Positions 26,368 through 35,695 of a stretch of DNA of 46,866 bases are shown here, one piece after another. Below the pieces are notes generated by a model. That model was given only the letters and a program-made list of their open reading frames with translations, was not told where the DNA came from and did no database searches. A program made the translations under genes and the position numbers. The stretch comes from Gemmatales bacterium (GTDB taxonomy: Bacteria > Planctomycetota > Planctomycetia > Gemmatales > HRBIN36). Where the stretch lies: positions 1-46,866 of the forward strand of contig JANXCQ010000031.1 in the NCBI GenBank assembly GCA_025060195.1. Reading direction: 5' to 3'. Within the stretch, counting starts at the first letter, position 1, and every line of letters starts with the position of its first letter.

Positions 26368-27981
26368 ATGACACGCGAGACGAAAGTCGGACTAGGGATC
26401 GCAGGAACTGTGTTCGTTCTCGTAGGTGGGGCCGTTGCCTATAAGCTCTACTTTCTCAAGCCGCGCGCGGTCGAGGTAGTAGAAACCGCCTCCAGTACCT
26501 CTGGCACGGTGCAAGTGATCCCCACTAAGTCCGCGTCGAGCACCGCGATGGCTCCGACCTCACCTGACGACAAACCCGCGCCATTTCACGCGGAAATTCA
26601 CACCAATCCCGAAATTCCGCCTCCGGCATTGTCAACGGCCGGGAGTGATCCACCAGCGCGGTCAGGTGCGGAAGTGCCCCCCGCGCCGCCCATCCTGATC
26701 GAAAACAAACCGCCCGTTTCTTTGGCGGAAGCGGAAAAAAGCCTGGACTCGACCCAGTCCAAGGCCGATCCCACGGTCGCGACCGCGGAGAAACCGCTTG
26801 CGCCGCCGACTGAGCATCTTCCTCCCAGCACCTTGCCGGCTAACCGGGAAGGTATTCCGCCGCCTCCTCCAACAAGTGTCAACTTACCGCTTCCACCTGC
26901 TCCAGTTCCCGAAAGTCCAGTAGGCGCGTCGAAACCCCCAACTTCTGCCCCCAACTTTGAAGCCGCGTTGCCTCCCCCACCTCCAACGATTGGAGCGCCG
27001 CTGAATCCTCCAAGCGAAGCTGGCACAACCTCTAAGCCGGGCGAAGCCTCAGTCGTTTCTTCAGCCAGTGCCAGTGCACCGCCTAGTCCTGGTGAGCTGA
27101 CGAAACCAGCAGTTCCTGCTACCAACGAGGTTGGTAAAACACCGCGACCCAGTGCTTCCTTGCCTACTCCTACGCCGGCTCGAGGCGATCCAAGCTCAAC
27201 CGCACCGAGTACAGTGGCTGCGCCAGTAACGATTCCGCCTCCGCCCCCTTCTGATGCTTTCGATCGAAGTTATGCCGCCCCACCCCCGACTGCTTCGCTC
27301 GTTACCAATCGGCCAGGGACTAGCCGCCCTGAAGAAGCAATTCCCATCGTTGTGCGGCCGCAAACCCAGCCGCTGGCTAATGCTCCACCCGACGCTTACC
27401 CCGTCAAAGTCGCACCTGCCCCTGTCCCCTCGGAAAAAGTTGAGGTCTTCGAGTACGAAGTGCAACGCTACCAAGTTCGGCCCGGTGATACTTGGGAACT
27501 GCTCAGCCGCTGGCGCTATGGTTCGGAGCGCTTTGCCCAGGCTTTGGCTGCCTACAATCGAGAACGCGACCCGGGTTTGGCCCGATTAGACGTCGGTGCC
27601 AGCATTTTTCTACCACCGGCCGAGGTCTTACAACGGCGCTATCCCCAACTCACGGGCCAACCCACCGCGGGTGATGCTTGGGCCGTACCTTCCGGCCTTC
27701 CCCCGCAAGTGAACACACCGCCTATCAGACCAGGACACTCCAGTGCTCCAAGCACCGCGCCCGTATCTTCCTCGAGTGGCGGACCTTATAAATTCTATCG
27801 TATCCAGGCTAATGACACTCTGTGGTTGATTGCCAAGCGCACCTTAGGCAGCGGCGATCGTTGGCCCGAAATATTCCGTCTCAACCGCGACGTCATCCAT
27901 GATGTCAACCATTTGCCCGTGGGAACCGTCTTGCGGTTGCCTAGCGATGCTCAGGTGGACAATCCGTCCAGCCCGCGATAA
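26368..27981 (+). CDS. Membrane-anchored proline-rich protein with two LysM domains
   Basis: A 537-residue protein. One N-terminal membrane helix (about residues 8-28, GLGIAGTVFVLVGGAVAYKL) is followed by a roughly 320-residue disordered Pro/Ala/Ser-rich stalk with many PPP and PPPP runs. Two LysM domains end the protein: about 365-412 (YQVRPGDTWELLSRWRYG) and 472-525 (YRIQANDTLWLIAKRTLG). LysM binds N-acetylglucosamine-containing polymers, notably peptidoglycan, so the protein probably reaches from the inner membrane through the periplasm to the cell wall. GGAGG lies seven bases before the ATG. A good terminator follows. Function beyond wall binding is unknown. Confidence 0.85.
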   Translation: MTRETKVGLGIAGTVFVLVGGAVAYKLYFLKPRAVEVVETASSTSGTVQVIPTKSASSTAMAPTSPDDKPAPFHAEIHTNPEIPPPALSTAGSDPPARSGAEVPPAPPILIENKPPVSLAEAEKSLDSTQSKADPTVATAEKPLAPPTEHLPPSTLPANREGIPPPPPTSVNLPLPPAPVPESPVGASKPPTSAPNFEAALPPPPPTIGAPLNPPSEAGTTSKPGEASVVSSASASAPPSPGELTKPAVPATNEVGKTPRPSASLPTPTPARGDPSSTAPSTVAAPVTIPPPPPSDAFDRSYAAPPPTASLVTNRPGTSRPEEAIPIVVRPQTQPLANAPPDAYPVKVAPAPVPSEKVEVFEYEVQRYQVRPGDTWELLSRWRYGSERFAQALAAYNRERDPGLARLDVGASIFLPPAEVLQRRYPQLTGQPTAGDAWAVPSGLPPQVNTPPIRPGHSSAPSTAPVSSSSGGPYKFYRIQANDTLWLIAKRTLGSGDRWPEIFRLNRDVIHDVNHLPVGTVLRLPSDAQVDNPSSPR

Positions 27982-27993
27982 CATATAAAGTCT

Positions 27994-28029
27994 CGCTGGG
28001 CAAACTCAGAGGCCCAGCGTTATATTTTT
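27994..28029 (+). terminator. Rho-independent terminator after the LysM gene
   Basis: CGCTGGGC (27994-28001) pairs perfectly with GCCCAGCG (28012-28019) around a 10-base loop, followed by TTATATTTTT. It lies 13 bases after the LysM stop and 41 bases before rpmF, separating the two units. Confidence 0.85.
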
Positions 28030-28069
28030 GCTTAGCGTACATTTAGGGTATTGCAGCTAAGGTGAGCTC

Positions 28070-28261
28070 ATGGCCGTTCCAAAACGACGAACCTCGCGCA
28101 GCAAGCAGGGCAAGCGACGCAGTCATCAACACGCCACGCCTATTCAGATAATTTATTGCCAGGAATGTAACGAACCCATGCTCCCGCACCGGGTTTGTCC
28201 CAGGTGCGGCAAATATCGCCAGAAGAATTATTCTCCACCGGAAAAATCAGAGAAGTCTTAG
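28070..28261 (+). CDS. rpmF: Ribosomal protein bL32
   Basis: A 63-residue basic protein of the large ribosomal subunit. MAVPKRRTSRSKQGKRRSH is the canonical bL32 N-terminus. Two cysteine pairs, CQEC and CPRC, form a zinc ribbon, so this is the zinc-binding version. AAGGTGAG precedes the ATG. It is followed at 49 bases by plsX, the classical rpmF-plsX pairing that links ribosome and phospholipid synthesis. Confidence 0.97.
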   Translation: MAVPKRRTSRSKQGKRRSHQHATPIQIIYCQECNEPMLPHRVCPRCGKYRQKNYSPPEKSEKS

Positions 28262-28309
28262 GCGGCCTACTACTTGGTGGGATTAGTTCTAGGAAAGGGA
28301 AACCGAGCA

Positions 28310-29335
28310 ATGCGGATTGCAGTCGATGCCATGGGGGGTGATCACGCTCCTGGACCGATTGTGGCAGGAGCGGTAGAGGCGTTACGCAGCGACAATAGCC
28401 TGCGCATTATTCTCGTCGGTGATCGGTCAGCCATTGAGCAGGCCTTGGGACAAATCGGGGCTTTGTCCTCGAAGGAAAGTGAACGTCTTGATATTTTCCA
28501 TTGCTCCCAGGTTATCACCATGGAGGACAGCCCTGTAGCCGCGTTGCGACAAAAGCCCGATAGCTCGATAGTTCGTTTGTGGCAACTATTGGCCGAACGC
28601 AAGGTTGAGGCCATCGTATCTGCAGGCAACACCGGCGCCATGGTAGCAGCCGGATTACGTCTGCGACGCTTTCTCCCGCATGTGAGCCGACCCGGCATCG
28701 CCGCTACCATGCCCACCATGAAAGGGCCGTGCGTCTTGCTCGACGTCGGTGCTAATGTGAGTCCGCGCGCCATGCACTTATACCAGTATGGCGTGATGGG
28801 GGCAATTTACGCGAAACATGTGCTCAAGAAAGAGCGTCCGACAATCGGCCTAATGAACGTAGGCACCGAGGAAGCCAAAGGGCACGACTTAGCTAAGGAA
28901 ACGCATGCCATTTTCGACAGCAGCCCACTCCGCGACCAATTCATCGGCAATATCGAGGGACGCGATATACATCGCGGTGTGGCCGACGTAATTGTCAGCG
29001 ACGGCTTCGTGGGCAACGTTGTTCTGAAAGTCTGTGAAGGGGTGTTTGACTTCATTATGCGGGTCACCGCGGCAGAGTTGGCTCAGCGGCTCGAAGTAGA
29101 ACGCGACCGCGCCCAGGAAGTAATCAACCGACTTGTGGAAACTTATGACTATAGTTCCCAAGGTGGGGCGCCGTTGCTCGGCATAGATGGCATTTGCATC
29201 ATCTGCCACGGTGCCAGCGGCGCGAAAGCCATCCGCAACGCCGTGGGCATGGCGGCTCGGCTCGCCGCGGCACGACTCAACGAAATCATCGTTCAGGAAT
29301 TAGAGACCAGTCCGCTGACAGCTCTCAGTTCCTAG
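28310..29335 (+). CDS. plsX: Phosphate acyltransferase PlsX
   Basis: A 341-residue enzyme that turns acyl-ACP into acyl-phosphate for phosphatidic acid synthesis together with PlsY. It opens MRIAVDAMGGDHAPGPIVAG, the family signature, and contains AIVSAGNTGAMVAAGL, RPGIAATMPT, LLDVGANVSPRAMHLYQYGVMG, GLMNVGTEEAKG, FIGNIEGRDI, IVSDGFVGNVVLKVCEG and GICIICHGASGAKAI. The ATG at 28310 gives the standard start and follows AGGAAAGGGA; an open frame extends to 28274 but adds a non-conserved head. The fab genes that often follow plsX are absent here; the next gene is a MoxR ATPase with its own promoter. Confidence 0.96.
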   Translation: MRIAVDAMGGDHAPGPIVAGAVEALRSDNSLRIILVGDRSAIEQALGQIGALSSKESERLDIFHCSQVITMEDSPVAALRQKPDSSIVRLWQLLAERKVEAIVSAGNTGAMVAAGLRLRRFLPHVSRPGIAATMPTMKGPCVLLDVGANVSPRAMHLYQYGVMGAIYAKHVLKKERPTIGLMNVGTEEAKGHDLAKETHAIFDSSPLRDQFIGNIEGRDIHRGVADVIVSDGFVGNVVLKVCEGVFDFIMRVTAAELAQRLEVERDRAQEVINRLVETYDYSSQGGAPLLGIDGICIICHGASGAKAIRNAVGMAARLAAARLNEIIVQELETSPLTALSS

Positions 29336-29364
29336 GCGACCTGCGATGACTCTTTATAGCGCTA

Positions 29365-29390
29365 GCTGGCCCTCGTTTCGTAGGGCCAGC
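29365..29390 (+). terminator. Hairpin after plsX, terminator-like without a T-run
   Basis: GCTGGCCCT (29365-29373) and AGGGCCAGC (29382-29390) pair perfectly around an 8-base loop, 30 bases after the plsX stop. No T-run follows. A small hairpin CACAG-TTG-CTGTG overlaps the end (29390-29402). Likely marks the end of the rpmF-plsX transcript, possibly needing a factor. Confidence 0.5.
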
Positions 29391-29394
29391 ACAG

Positions 29395-29423
29395 TTGCTG
29401 TGTGCGGTAGCCTGCTTTACAAT
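29395..29423 (+). promoter_or_regulatory. Candidate promoter for the MoxR gene
   Basis: TTGCTG (29395-29400) and TACAAT (29418-29423, 5 of 6 matches) are 17 bases apart, 67 bases before the GTG start of the MoxR gene. The -35 half is weak. Confidence 0.45.
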
Positions 29424-29489
29424 GGAGTTGATTGAGCAGACGCTTGCGCTGGCAGTGATGGACACCAGCCTCAGCTAAGGAGATCTATT

Positions 29490-30530
29490 GTGTCGGCAAC
29501 AGCAGGCGATCAGGTAGCCGCGATTCTGGAGCAGTTCGCCCAGACGCGGCAACGGATGTTAGAACAAATTCGGCGGGTTATCGTGGGGCAAAATGAAGTC
29601 ATCGAACAGATTTTCGCGGCAATCTTCGCCCGGGGGCACTGTTTGCTGGTCGGCGTGCCAGGCCTGGCAAAGACCCTCATTGTCAGCACCATTAGCCAAA
29701 TTCTCGACCTTTCTTTCAAACGCATTCAATTTACTCCCGACCTCATGCCCACGGACATTACGGGCACCATGATTCTCGACATAGACGAGCAAACCGGCCG
29801 GCGGAATTTCCGCTTTGTTCCCGGGCCTGTTTTCGCCAACATCGTCCTGGCCGACGAAATCAACCGCACCCCCCCGAAAACACAGGCCGCTTTACTCCAA
29901 GCCATGCAGGAACGCCAGGTCACCGTTGGTCAACAAACTTATAACCTGCCCGAACCCTTCTTTGTGTTGGCCACCCAAAATCCGATCGAACAAGAAGGAA
30001 CCTATCCGCTTCCCGAAGCCCAACTTGACCGCTTCATGTTCAACATCAAAGTAGATTATCCATCCTACGAAGAGGAAAAACGCATTCTGGCCACCACGAC
30101 CAAGGATGAAACCGTCGAATTGACCAAGGTGTTAAGTGCCAAGGCCGTTGTCAACTTACAGCGGTTAGTACGCAGTGTGCCCGTGAGCGATCTGGTAGTG
30201 GAGTATGTGGCGCGGCTGGTGCGTGCCACGCGGCCCAAAACGCCGGAGGCGCCGGAATTCGTCAATCAGTGGGTAGATTGGGGGGCGGGACCTCGCGCAG
30301 GACAGTATCTCATCCTCGGCGCTAAAGCCTTCGCGGCCATGGACGGACGTTTTACGGTCTCCTATGACGACGTGCGCCGCGTCGCCATCCCCGTACTGCG
30401 CCATCGCATCAGCGTCAACTTCCAGGCCCAGGCTGAAGGCAAGACTTCTGAAGACATCATCAACATGCTTGTTCAGCACATCCCCGAACCTGAACCACGC
30501 AAATATGAACGTCCTACCCGCCTACGCTGA
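29490..30530 (+). CDS. MoxR-family AAA+ ATPase
   Basis: A 346-residue AAA+ ATPase of the MoxR group, thought to act as a chaperone that helps assemble or activate partner complexes, often through a VWA-domain protein. Walker A GVPGLAKT is at residues 55-62, Walker B IVLADEINR at about 118-126, followed by RTPPKTQAALLQAMQE, sensor 1 VLATQNPIEQEGTYPLPEAQLDRF and the C-terminal lid. The start is a GTG preceded by AAGGAGA. MoxR genes usually sit next to DUF58 and VWA genes; here the gene is alone, with a convergent gene only 50 bases downstream, so its partners must be encoded elsewhere. Confidence 0.93.
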   Translation: MSATAGDQVAAILEQFAQTRQRMLEQIRRVIVGQNEVIEQIFAAIFARGHCLLVGVPGLAKTLIVSTISQILDLSFKRIQFTPDLMPTDITGTMILDIDEQTGRRNFRFVPGPVFANIVLADEINRTPPKTQAALLQAMQERQVTVGQQTYNLPEPFFVLATQNPIEQEGTYPLPEAQLDRFMFNIKVDYPSYEEEKRILATTTKDETVELTKVLSAKAVVNLQRLVRSVPVSDLVVEYVARLVRATRPKTPEAPEFVNQWVDWGAGPRAGQYLILGAKAFAAMDGRFTVSYDDVRRVAIPVLRHRISVNFQAQAEGKTSEDIINMLVQHIPEPEPRKYERPTRLR

Positions 30531-30579
30531 ACACACGAGCTATTTTGCCTAGGGCGCGCGAGCCGTTCATCAACAACCG

Positions 30580-33500
30580 TTAGGCGAACGGAATCGGCGG
30601 GAAATTGAGAACGTTCACGCGAATATGGCGTGCGCTCGGGGGCGTCAAATGGGCGAAGGCATCATTCCCCGCTGCGTCGCGGATAAACGTTCCCGACGGC
30701 AAAAGTAACGACGGCAGAATTTCGATACCGTCGCGATCGAAGTCATTCGCTTGGATGGTGTAACGAAAGCGCAAAGTCATGGCATCCACCTGACGGACGA
30801 AGGTAGCATGGCGTTCGACGCTACCGATGCGTAGGCGCAATGCAGGTGCTTGGCCCCCACTCGCGCCAACGGTGACCGGCTCATCGAAACGCACGAGAAA
30901 TTCCAATGCTTGACCCGTGTAGTAGGTGCCCATTGCCGGCGTTACTACCTGCACCACGCGAGGCGCCACTGCGTCAATCGTAACGGAGGAGAAAACACGG
31001 CGGGCAAAGGTGGTCGTCGCAGAATTACCCGCTCGGTCACGAATAGAGCATCCGGGGGGCCGAACAATAGGCGACACGATCTCGATACCATTCGGGGCAC
31101 GGTCGCCCGGTCGCACTAAGTAACGAAATTGCAAAGTGTCGGGCGCTGACTGGCCCACGAATTCCGCCGGACGCAAGGTGTTGCCAATGCGAAGTCGGAC
31201 GTACGGCCTGGAAGCGCCCGAAAAATCCACGCTCACGGCTTCGCTGAAGCGGACGCTAATGGTCAGCACATGTCCTGCGCGGTAAGTGCCTGGGACAGGC
31301 CCAGAGACTCCTATCACGCTGGGCGCCACGCCATCCACAAGGACTTGTCGCAGATCAGGCGGCGTGAAGTTCAGGTTCGCTGGGACATTAGATGCGTTCT
31401 GGATCGCACCGCCGTTGAGATCGATGACCGGATTCAGCGTTATTCCGTCCCGGTCCAGATCGCCTGCCAACACGGGAGCCTGGAAAGTCAGTTGGCTGGT
31501 CCCGTGCCCGTCAGTATAGGTGGCATAGCGTGTCTGGGAGCCAATCGTCAGCACCAGCCTCGGAGTTCCGCTCACCAGCACGGGTTCACTGAACTGAACC
31601 ACGAATGCGAGCTGCTGACCTGCCCGATAGGTTCCCGCCGAGGGCACCTCTATCCCAAGGACAGTCGGACCAACCGCAGGAGGCACCCCGACGTACACGA
31701 GCGAAGTATCTGGCGCGCTGAAGGACAATTGAGCATCATTCTGCGCCCGATCACGGATACTCGCGGCTCCTAAAGTAACGGGGGAGAAGACGGTGATGCC
31801 GTCGGTGTCGAGATCGGAGGGTTGAACGACGTAGCGGAAGGTGAGCAGGTCGGTGCCACTTCCGGATACGTAAGAAGCTAAGCGGGTTGCCGCGCCAATC
31901 CCAAGCGACAAGGCGGGCGGTTGACCACCACTGCCGACGTAAACCGGTTCAGAGAACCGCACCAAAAATTCCAAAGATTGGCCAGGCAAGTATGTGCCCG
32001 GCGCTGGTGGCGTCACGTTCACGATGGTGGGCACCACGCCATCTACGAGGACGCCGGTCGTAGGAGGCGGTGTAAACCCTAACACGATTGGCCTGCCCAC
32101 AGCATTGCGAATCGCTCCGCCTTGAAGGTCAATCACAGGGCTAACCCCTACGCCCACCAGTTCGTGATCCCCAGCTTGAACCTGATAACGGAAAATCAAA
32201 GTGTCTGAGCCGCTCCCCGAAAAGTAAGGAGCATAACGCGTCTGGCCTCCAACATCCAGGACTAATCGCGGTCGGCCTCCCGAAGTATCCACAATCACGG
32301 GTTGGCTGAATTGAAAAACAAAATCCATGAGTTGGCCTACTCGGTAAATTCCGAGTGGCGGCGCAAAGATTTGGGCTGCATAGGGCGAGGGTAAATTCAC
32401 TCGCACATTCCGCGTATCCGGGGGCACGAAATTGAGCAACGCGTCGCGGTTGCTCGTGTCCCGAATCGTGCCGCCCTGGAGCTGAATCGGCGACACTACT
32501 TCGATGCCGTTGGTATCCAAATCCTCAGCGACGACCCGATAGCGGAACGTCAAGGTATCGGGCGCACTACGATGATGAAATTCGGCGTAGCGAGTGAGGG
32601 TACCGACGATCAGAGGAATACGGGGTCGGCCATAGGTCGTAATTGCTTCCACGGGGCGATCGAAACGCACCTGAAAATCGAGATTTTGTCCAGGCAGATA
32701 AATGCCATCCGCAGGTGCGAGCACCTGGACGATCCGCGGGCCCGGATTGACCAACACCCCACTGGTATCCGGCGCGGTGAAGTTCAGATTGGCGTTATTA
32801 TTGGCGGCATCTCGGATCGTCCCACCGTTGAGCCGAATCGGGGAGATGAGGGTTATCCCATCTAAGTCGGCATCATCAGCTTGGATGACATAACGAAACA
32901 GTAGCAGATTCGAGCCGTGCCCCGACTGGTAGGTAGCGTAACGCGTCACCGAACCGATCACGATAGGCAAGTCGGGCACACCAGTCGCCGTGGTGGTGAC
33001 ATAAACGACTCGGCTGAAACGCACGTAGATGTCCAGGTTCATGCCCGTTAAATAGGTTCCTGGTGCTGGCGGGATAACCGTCGCAATCACGGGTTGTGCC
33101 AACGCGTCAATAAGAATGCCACTAGTATCTGGAGGACTAAACTGCAAGAACGCCGGGTCCAGATCGGCTGCCGACGTTATGGTGGCGCCATTCAGTTCCA
33201 GGGGCGAATGGAGAACGATGCCGTCGAAATCGTAATCCCCCGCTTGGACCGTGTACTGGAAGACCAGTGTATCCGTACCGCTGCCCGAATCGTAAATCGC
33301 GTATCGGTCCCCATTGCCCAAACCGAGGCGCAATTGGGGCGTGCCGGAGGAGGTGTCTACGTTAACGGCTTCGCTCCATTGGACCTGAAATTCCAGGCGT
33401 TGACCGGTGGTGTACGTTCCTGGGGCCGGCGCCTGAATCTGAACGATATAAGGCATCAGGGCGTCAACCAAGACTCCCGAGAGATTGGGCGGGGAGAAGA

Positions 33501-35325
33501 CAGTCTGGGCGGGTTGCTGAGCGGCATCGCGAATCATGCCGCCATTCAGGTCAATCCCCGGCGCTAGCTGGATGCCATCCGTGTCTAGCTCACCGGGTGC
33601 TATCACATATTGGAAGGTCAAAGCGGTGGTTCCCGAACCCGTCGTATAGAGCGCGTAGCGAGTATTTCCGCCGATATTGAGAACTAAGCGGGGCCGTCCG
33701 TTAGTCAGATTGACAAACACCTCCCTGTTATACCGCACGGTGAAGTTCAAAACGTCGCCCGCGCGATAGAGGCCATCGGCGGGCGGCTCGACCTGGACAA
33801 TGTTGGCTGGCTCGATGTGAACCCACAGTTCTGCGCCATGCGTACCATCGTTGGCCTGGAAAAATAATCGCCCTGATACATTGGTCAGGTACCTGGGCGA
33901 AGCATTGCCTCCAGCTAATCGGATGTTGGCAACCAGAAACGTTCCAGCGCTGGTGCCATCGCTACGCCACAGTTCTATACCATTGACACCATCCTCGGCG
34001 GCAAAGAATAACAGCCCACTGACGTTGGTCAGATAACTCGGATAGGATGAACCAGAAGGATTGATATCACGCACTAACACTGTGCCTGAAGCGGTGCCGT
34101 TGCTCCTCCAAAGCTCGGTTCCCGCGCCATTCGTCGCAGCGAAAAAGAGTGTCCCGTTGACATTGGTCAGCCAGTTTGGGTTCGATGAATTAACCGTAAA
34201 GAACCCCCCAGGAAATATATCGCGAACCATCTGAGTTCCCGCATTGCTCCCGTCGCTGCGCCACAACTCGTAACCGTAACTTCCATTATTCGCTACGAAA
34301 TACAACGTTCCTGAAACGTTGGCCCAACGGAAGTCTAGCGAAAACCAAACAGTTGGGAAGGAGGATGCCGGACCCGAGTGAATATCGCGTACTAACACGG
34401 TGTTAGACGCTTGGCCCTGACTTCTCCACAATTCGTATCCGCTGGCTCCGTCGTTGGCAACAAAAAAGAGCGTACCATTTACATTGGCCAGTAACGAACC
34501 TTGGCTACTTCCAAAGGCCGAACCCGTACCCGCCTTAATGTCCCGCACGAGTTGGACCGTGGGGGCTCCAGGTTCTAATTTCCATAGCTCAAAACCCGCA
34601 CCCCCTGGGCCGTCGCTAGCAATAAAGAATAACGTGCCGTTGACGTTCGTCAGGCTGGGATGAATACTGGAACTGAAAGCGCTGCCAGCCCCAGGGTTGA
34701 TGTCGGAGACGCGGATCGTACCCGCGGCAGTACCATCAGTGCGCCAGAGTTCCAAACCGTGTCCACCCGCATTGGCCACGAAATAGATCGTCCCATTGAC
34801 CTCCGTGAAACTGGGGTGGGGCACTGAAAAAGGAAAAGGCGAACCGAACCCGGGCACCAAATCGGCCACTCGCTGAGTGTTCGCCGCGGTACCGTTAGAA
34901 CGCCAGAGTTCGTAACCAGTGCTGCCGTCTGTGGCCACGAAAAAGAGTGTGCCATTGACATTGGTCAGCCAGCGCGGATTGGAACTCCAAGCGCCCGGGT
35001 TGATGTCGCGCACCAGTTGCGTACCCGTGGAGGTACCGTCGCTTCTCCATAATTCATAGCCACTGTTACCGTCATTGGCGACGAAAAAGAGCGTGCCGTT
35101 GACATTGGTCAGATACTCGGGAGCGCTGGGCAAACCTGCTGCGGGACGAATATCTCGCACCAGGAAAGTAGCCGGCGCGGTGCGGTCCTCCAGCTGCTCC
35201 AAGCCGAGCATCGCGCGGCGGCCTAGCGCGGACTTACGACGTTGCTGCTGAATAGAAGGGTTTTTCTTATCGCGCTGTTTGTTTGCCAACCAACGCCGCG
35301 CCTGTTGCCACCAATTTGTCGGCAT
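30580..35325 (-). CDS. Giant secreted repeat protein: nine ELW repeats plus nine Ig-like repeats
   Basis: A 1581-residue protein. The N-terminal 50 residues are basic and contain LGLEQLEDRTAPATF, a short motif shared by many planctomycete exported proteins; it may be a sorting signal. Residues about 52-515 hold nine copies of an ELW unit (for example YLTNVNGTLFFVANDG then YELWRSDGT), period near 50 residues, probably a beta-propeller-like fold. Residues about 518-1580 hold nine Ig-like units of about 118 residues (PAPGTY..GQ.LEF.V.FSEPV, then RYA.Y.SGSGTD.L.F.Y). No catalytic motif or C-terminal anchor was found. AGGAGG precedes the ATG by seven bases. The role is likely adhesion or surface structure, by inference only. 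Confidence 0.88.
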   Translation of the reverse strand: MPTNWWQQARRWLANKQRDKKNPSIQQQRRKSALGRRAMLGLEQLEDRTAPATFLVRDIRPAAGLPSAPEYLTNVNGTLFFVANDGNSGYELWRSDGTSTGTQLVRDINPGAWSSNPRWLTNVNGTLFFVATDGSTGYELWRSNGTAANTQRVADLVPGFGSPFPFSVPHPSFTEVNGTIYFVANAGGHGLELWRTDGTAAGTIRVSDINPGAGSAFSSSIHPSLTNVNGTLFFIASDGPGGAGFELWKLEPGAPTVQLVRDIKAGTGSAFGSSQGSLLANVNGTLFFVANDGASGYELWRSQGQASNTVLVRDIHSGPASSFPTVWFSLDFRWANVSGTLYFVANNGSYGYELWRSDGSNAGTQMVRDIFPGGFFTVNSSNPNWLTNVNGTLFFAATNGAGTELWRSNGTASGTVLVRDINPSGSSYPSYLTNVSGLLFFAAEDGVNGIELWRSDGTSAGTFLVANIRLAGGNASPRYLTNVSGRLFFQANDGTHGAELWVHIEPANIVQVEPPADGLYRAGDVLNFTVRYNREVFVNLTNGRPRLVLNIGGNTRYALYTTGSGTTALTFQYVIAPGELDTDGIQLAPGIDLNGGMIRDAAQQPAQTVFSPPNLSGVLVDALMPYIVQIQAPAPGTYTTGQRLEFQVQWSEAVNVDTSSGTPQLRLGLGNGDRYAIYDSGSGTDTLVFQYTVQAGDYDFDGIVLHSPLELNGATITSAADLDPAFLQFSPPDTSGILIDALAQPVIATVIPPAPGTYLTGMNLDIYVRFSRVVYVTTTATGVPDLPIVIGSVTRYATYQSGHGSNLLLFRYVIQADDADLDGITLISPIRLNGGTIRDAANNNANLNFTAPDTSGVLVNPGPRIVQVLAPADGIYLPGQNLDFQVRFDRPVEAITTYGRPRIPLIVGTLTRYAEFHHRSAPDTLTFRYRVVAEDLDTNGIEVVSPIQLQGGTIRDTSNRDALLNFVPPDTRNVRVNLPSPYAAQIFAPPLGIYRVGQLMDFVFQFSQPVIVDTSGGRPRLVLDVGGQTRYAPYFSGSGSDTLIFRYQVQAGDHELVGVGVSPVIDLQGGAIRNAVGRPIVLGFTPPPTTGVLVDGVVPTIVNVTPPAPGTYLPGQSLEFLVRFSEPVYVGSGGQPPALSLGIGAATRLASYVSGSGTDLLTFRYVVQPSDLDTDGITVFSPVTLGAASIRDRAQNDAQLSFSAPDTSLVYVGVPPAVGPTVLGIEVPSAGTYRAGQQLAFVVQFSEPVLVSGTPRLVLTIGSQTRYATYTDGHGTSQLTFQAPVLAGDLDRDGITLNPVIDLNGGAIQNASNVPANLNFTPPDLRQVLVDGVAPSVIGVSGPVPGTYRAGHVLTISVRFSEAVSVDFSGASRPYVRLRIGNTLRPAEFVGQSAPDTLQFRYLVRPGDRAPNGIEIVSPIVRPPGCSIRDRAGNSATTTFARRVFSSVTIDAVAPRVVQVVTPAMGTYYTGQALEFLVRFDEPVTVGASGGQAPALRLRIGSVERHATFVRQVDAMTLRFRYTIQANDFDRDGIEILPSLLLPSGTFIRDAAGNDAFAHLTPPSARHIRVNVLNFPPIPFA
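30596..33805 (-). repeat. Nine Ig-like protein repeats
   Basis: Nine successive units of about 118 residues within the giant gene, recognised by recurring PAPGTY, FSEPV and SGSGTD-type phrases and a closing DGV or SGVLVD. Copies differ enough at the DNA level that this is a protein repeat rather than a recent tandem duplication. Boundaries are approximate. Confidence 0.8.
33810..35175 (-). repeat. Nine ELW protein repeats
   Basis: Nine units of about 50 residues, each with an NVNGTLFF-type strand, an ELW tryptophan and usually a DGT or NGT turn, then a VRDI-type strand. The fourth (ELWKLEPG) and ninth (ELWVHIEP) copies depart from the RSDGT ending. Boundaries are approximate. Confidence 0.8.
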
Positions 35326-35695
35326 CCCGCAACCTCCTCAGCTGTCCTGACTCTGTGGCGCTAGTCCGTCAACTTTGATCGTAACCTATGTCATTGCTTC
35401 TCGCAAGCATCGAGGGCAATTTTGTCTAGTTCGCCTAGAGTACTTGCTCGCGCCACCCGGCCTTACTGTGAGAAACTCACAGGTAACCACTAGTCCCTGC
35501 GCCAGACCAGGCCGTACCGCGATCACCACAAGGGACCAAAGTTTGCCTGCAACGGGCCTAGCCTGGGACTGCTGTTATTTCTTGGCCCATGACCACGAGA
35601 GATCGGCATCGACGGCAAAGTCGCTGCGCCACTTGCCGTTAGAACGGCAGCGCTGCTGCGACGCGCTTCGCATACTTACGACGGGGAACTGAGCT
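35326..35695. other. Intergenic region downstream of glnA and upstream of the giant gene
   Basis: 370 bases between the glnA stop and the giant gene start, both on the minus strand. It has AGGAGG for the giant gene and a possible promoter for it (TTGCGA and TACGAT, 17 apart, near 35380-35410, weak). A plus-strand open frame of 105 codons (35375-35692) has no protein-like features. No terminator with a T-run was seen after glnA. Confidence 0.5.

Noticed and set aside
30596..35175. Repeated DNA in the giant gene considered as CRISPR or recent tandem duplication
   Set aside because: The repeats are long, diverged and in frame with protein units; there are no short identical repeats with unique spacers.
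35375..35692. Plus-strand open frame of 105 codons in the glnA-giant gene gap
   Set aside because: Composition and lack of any start signal or motif suggest a chance frame.
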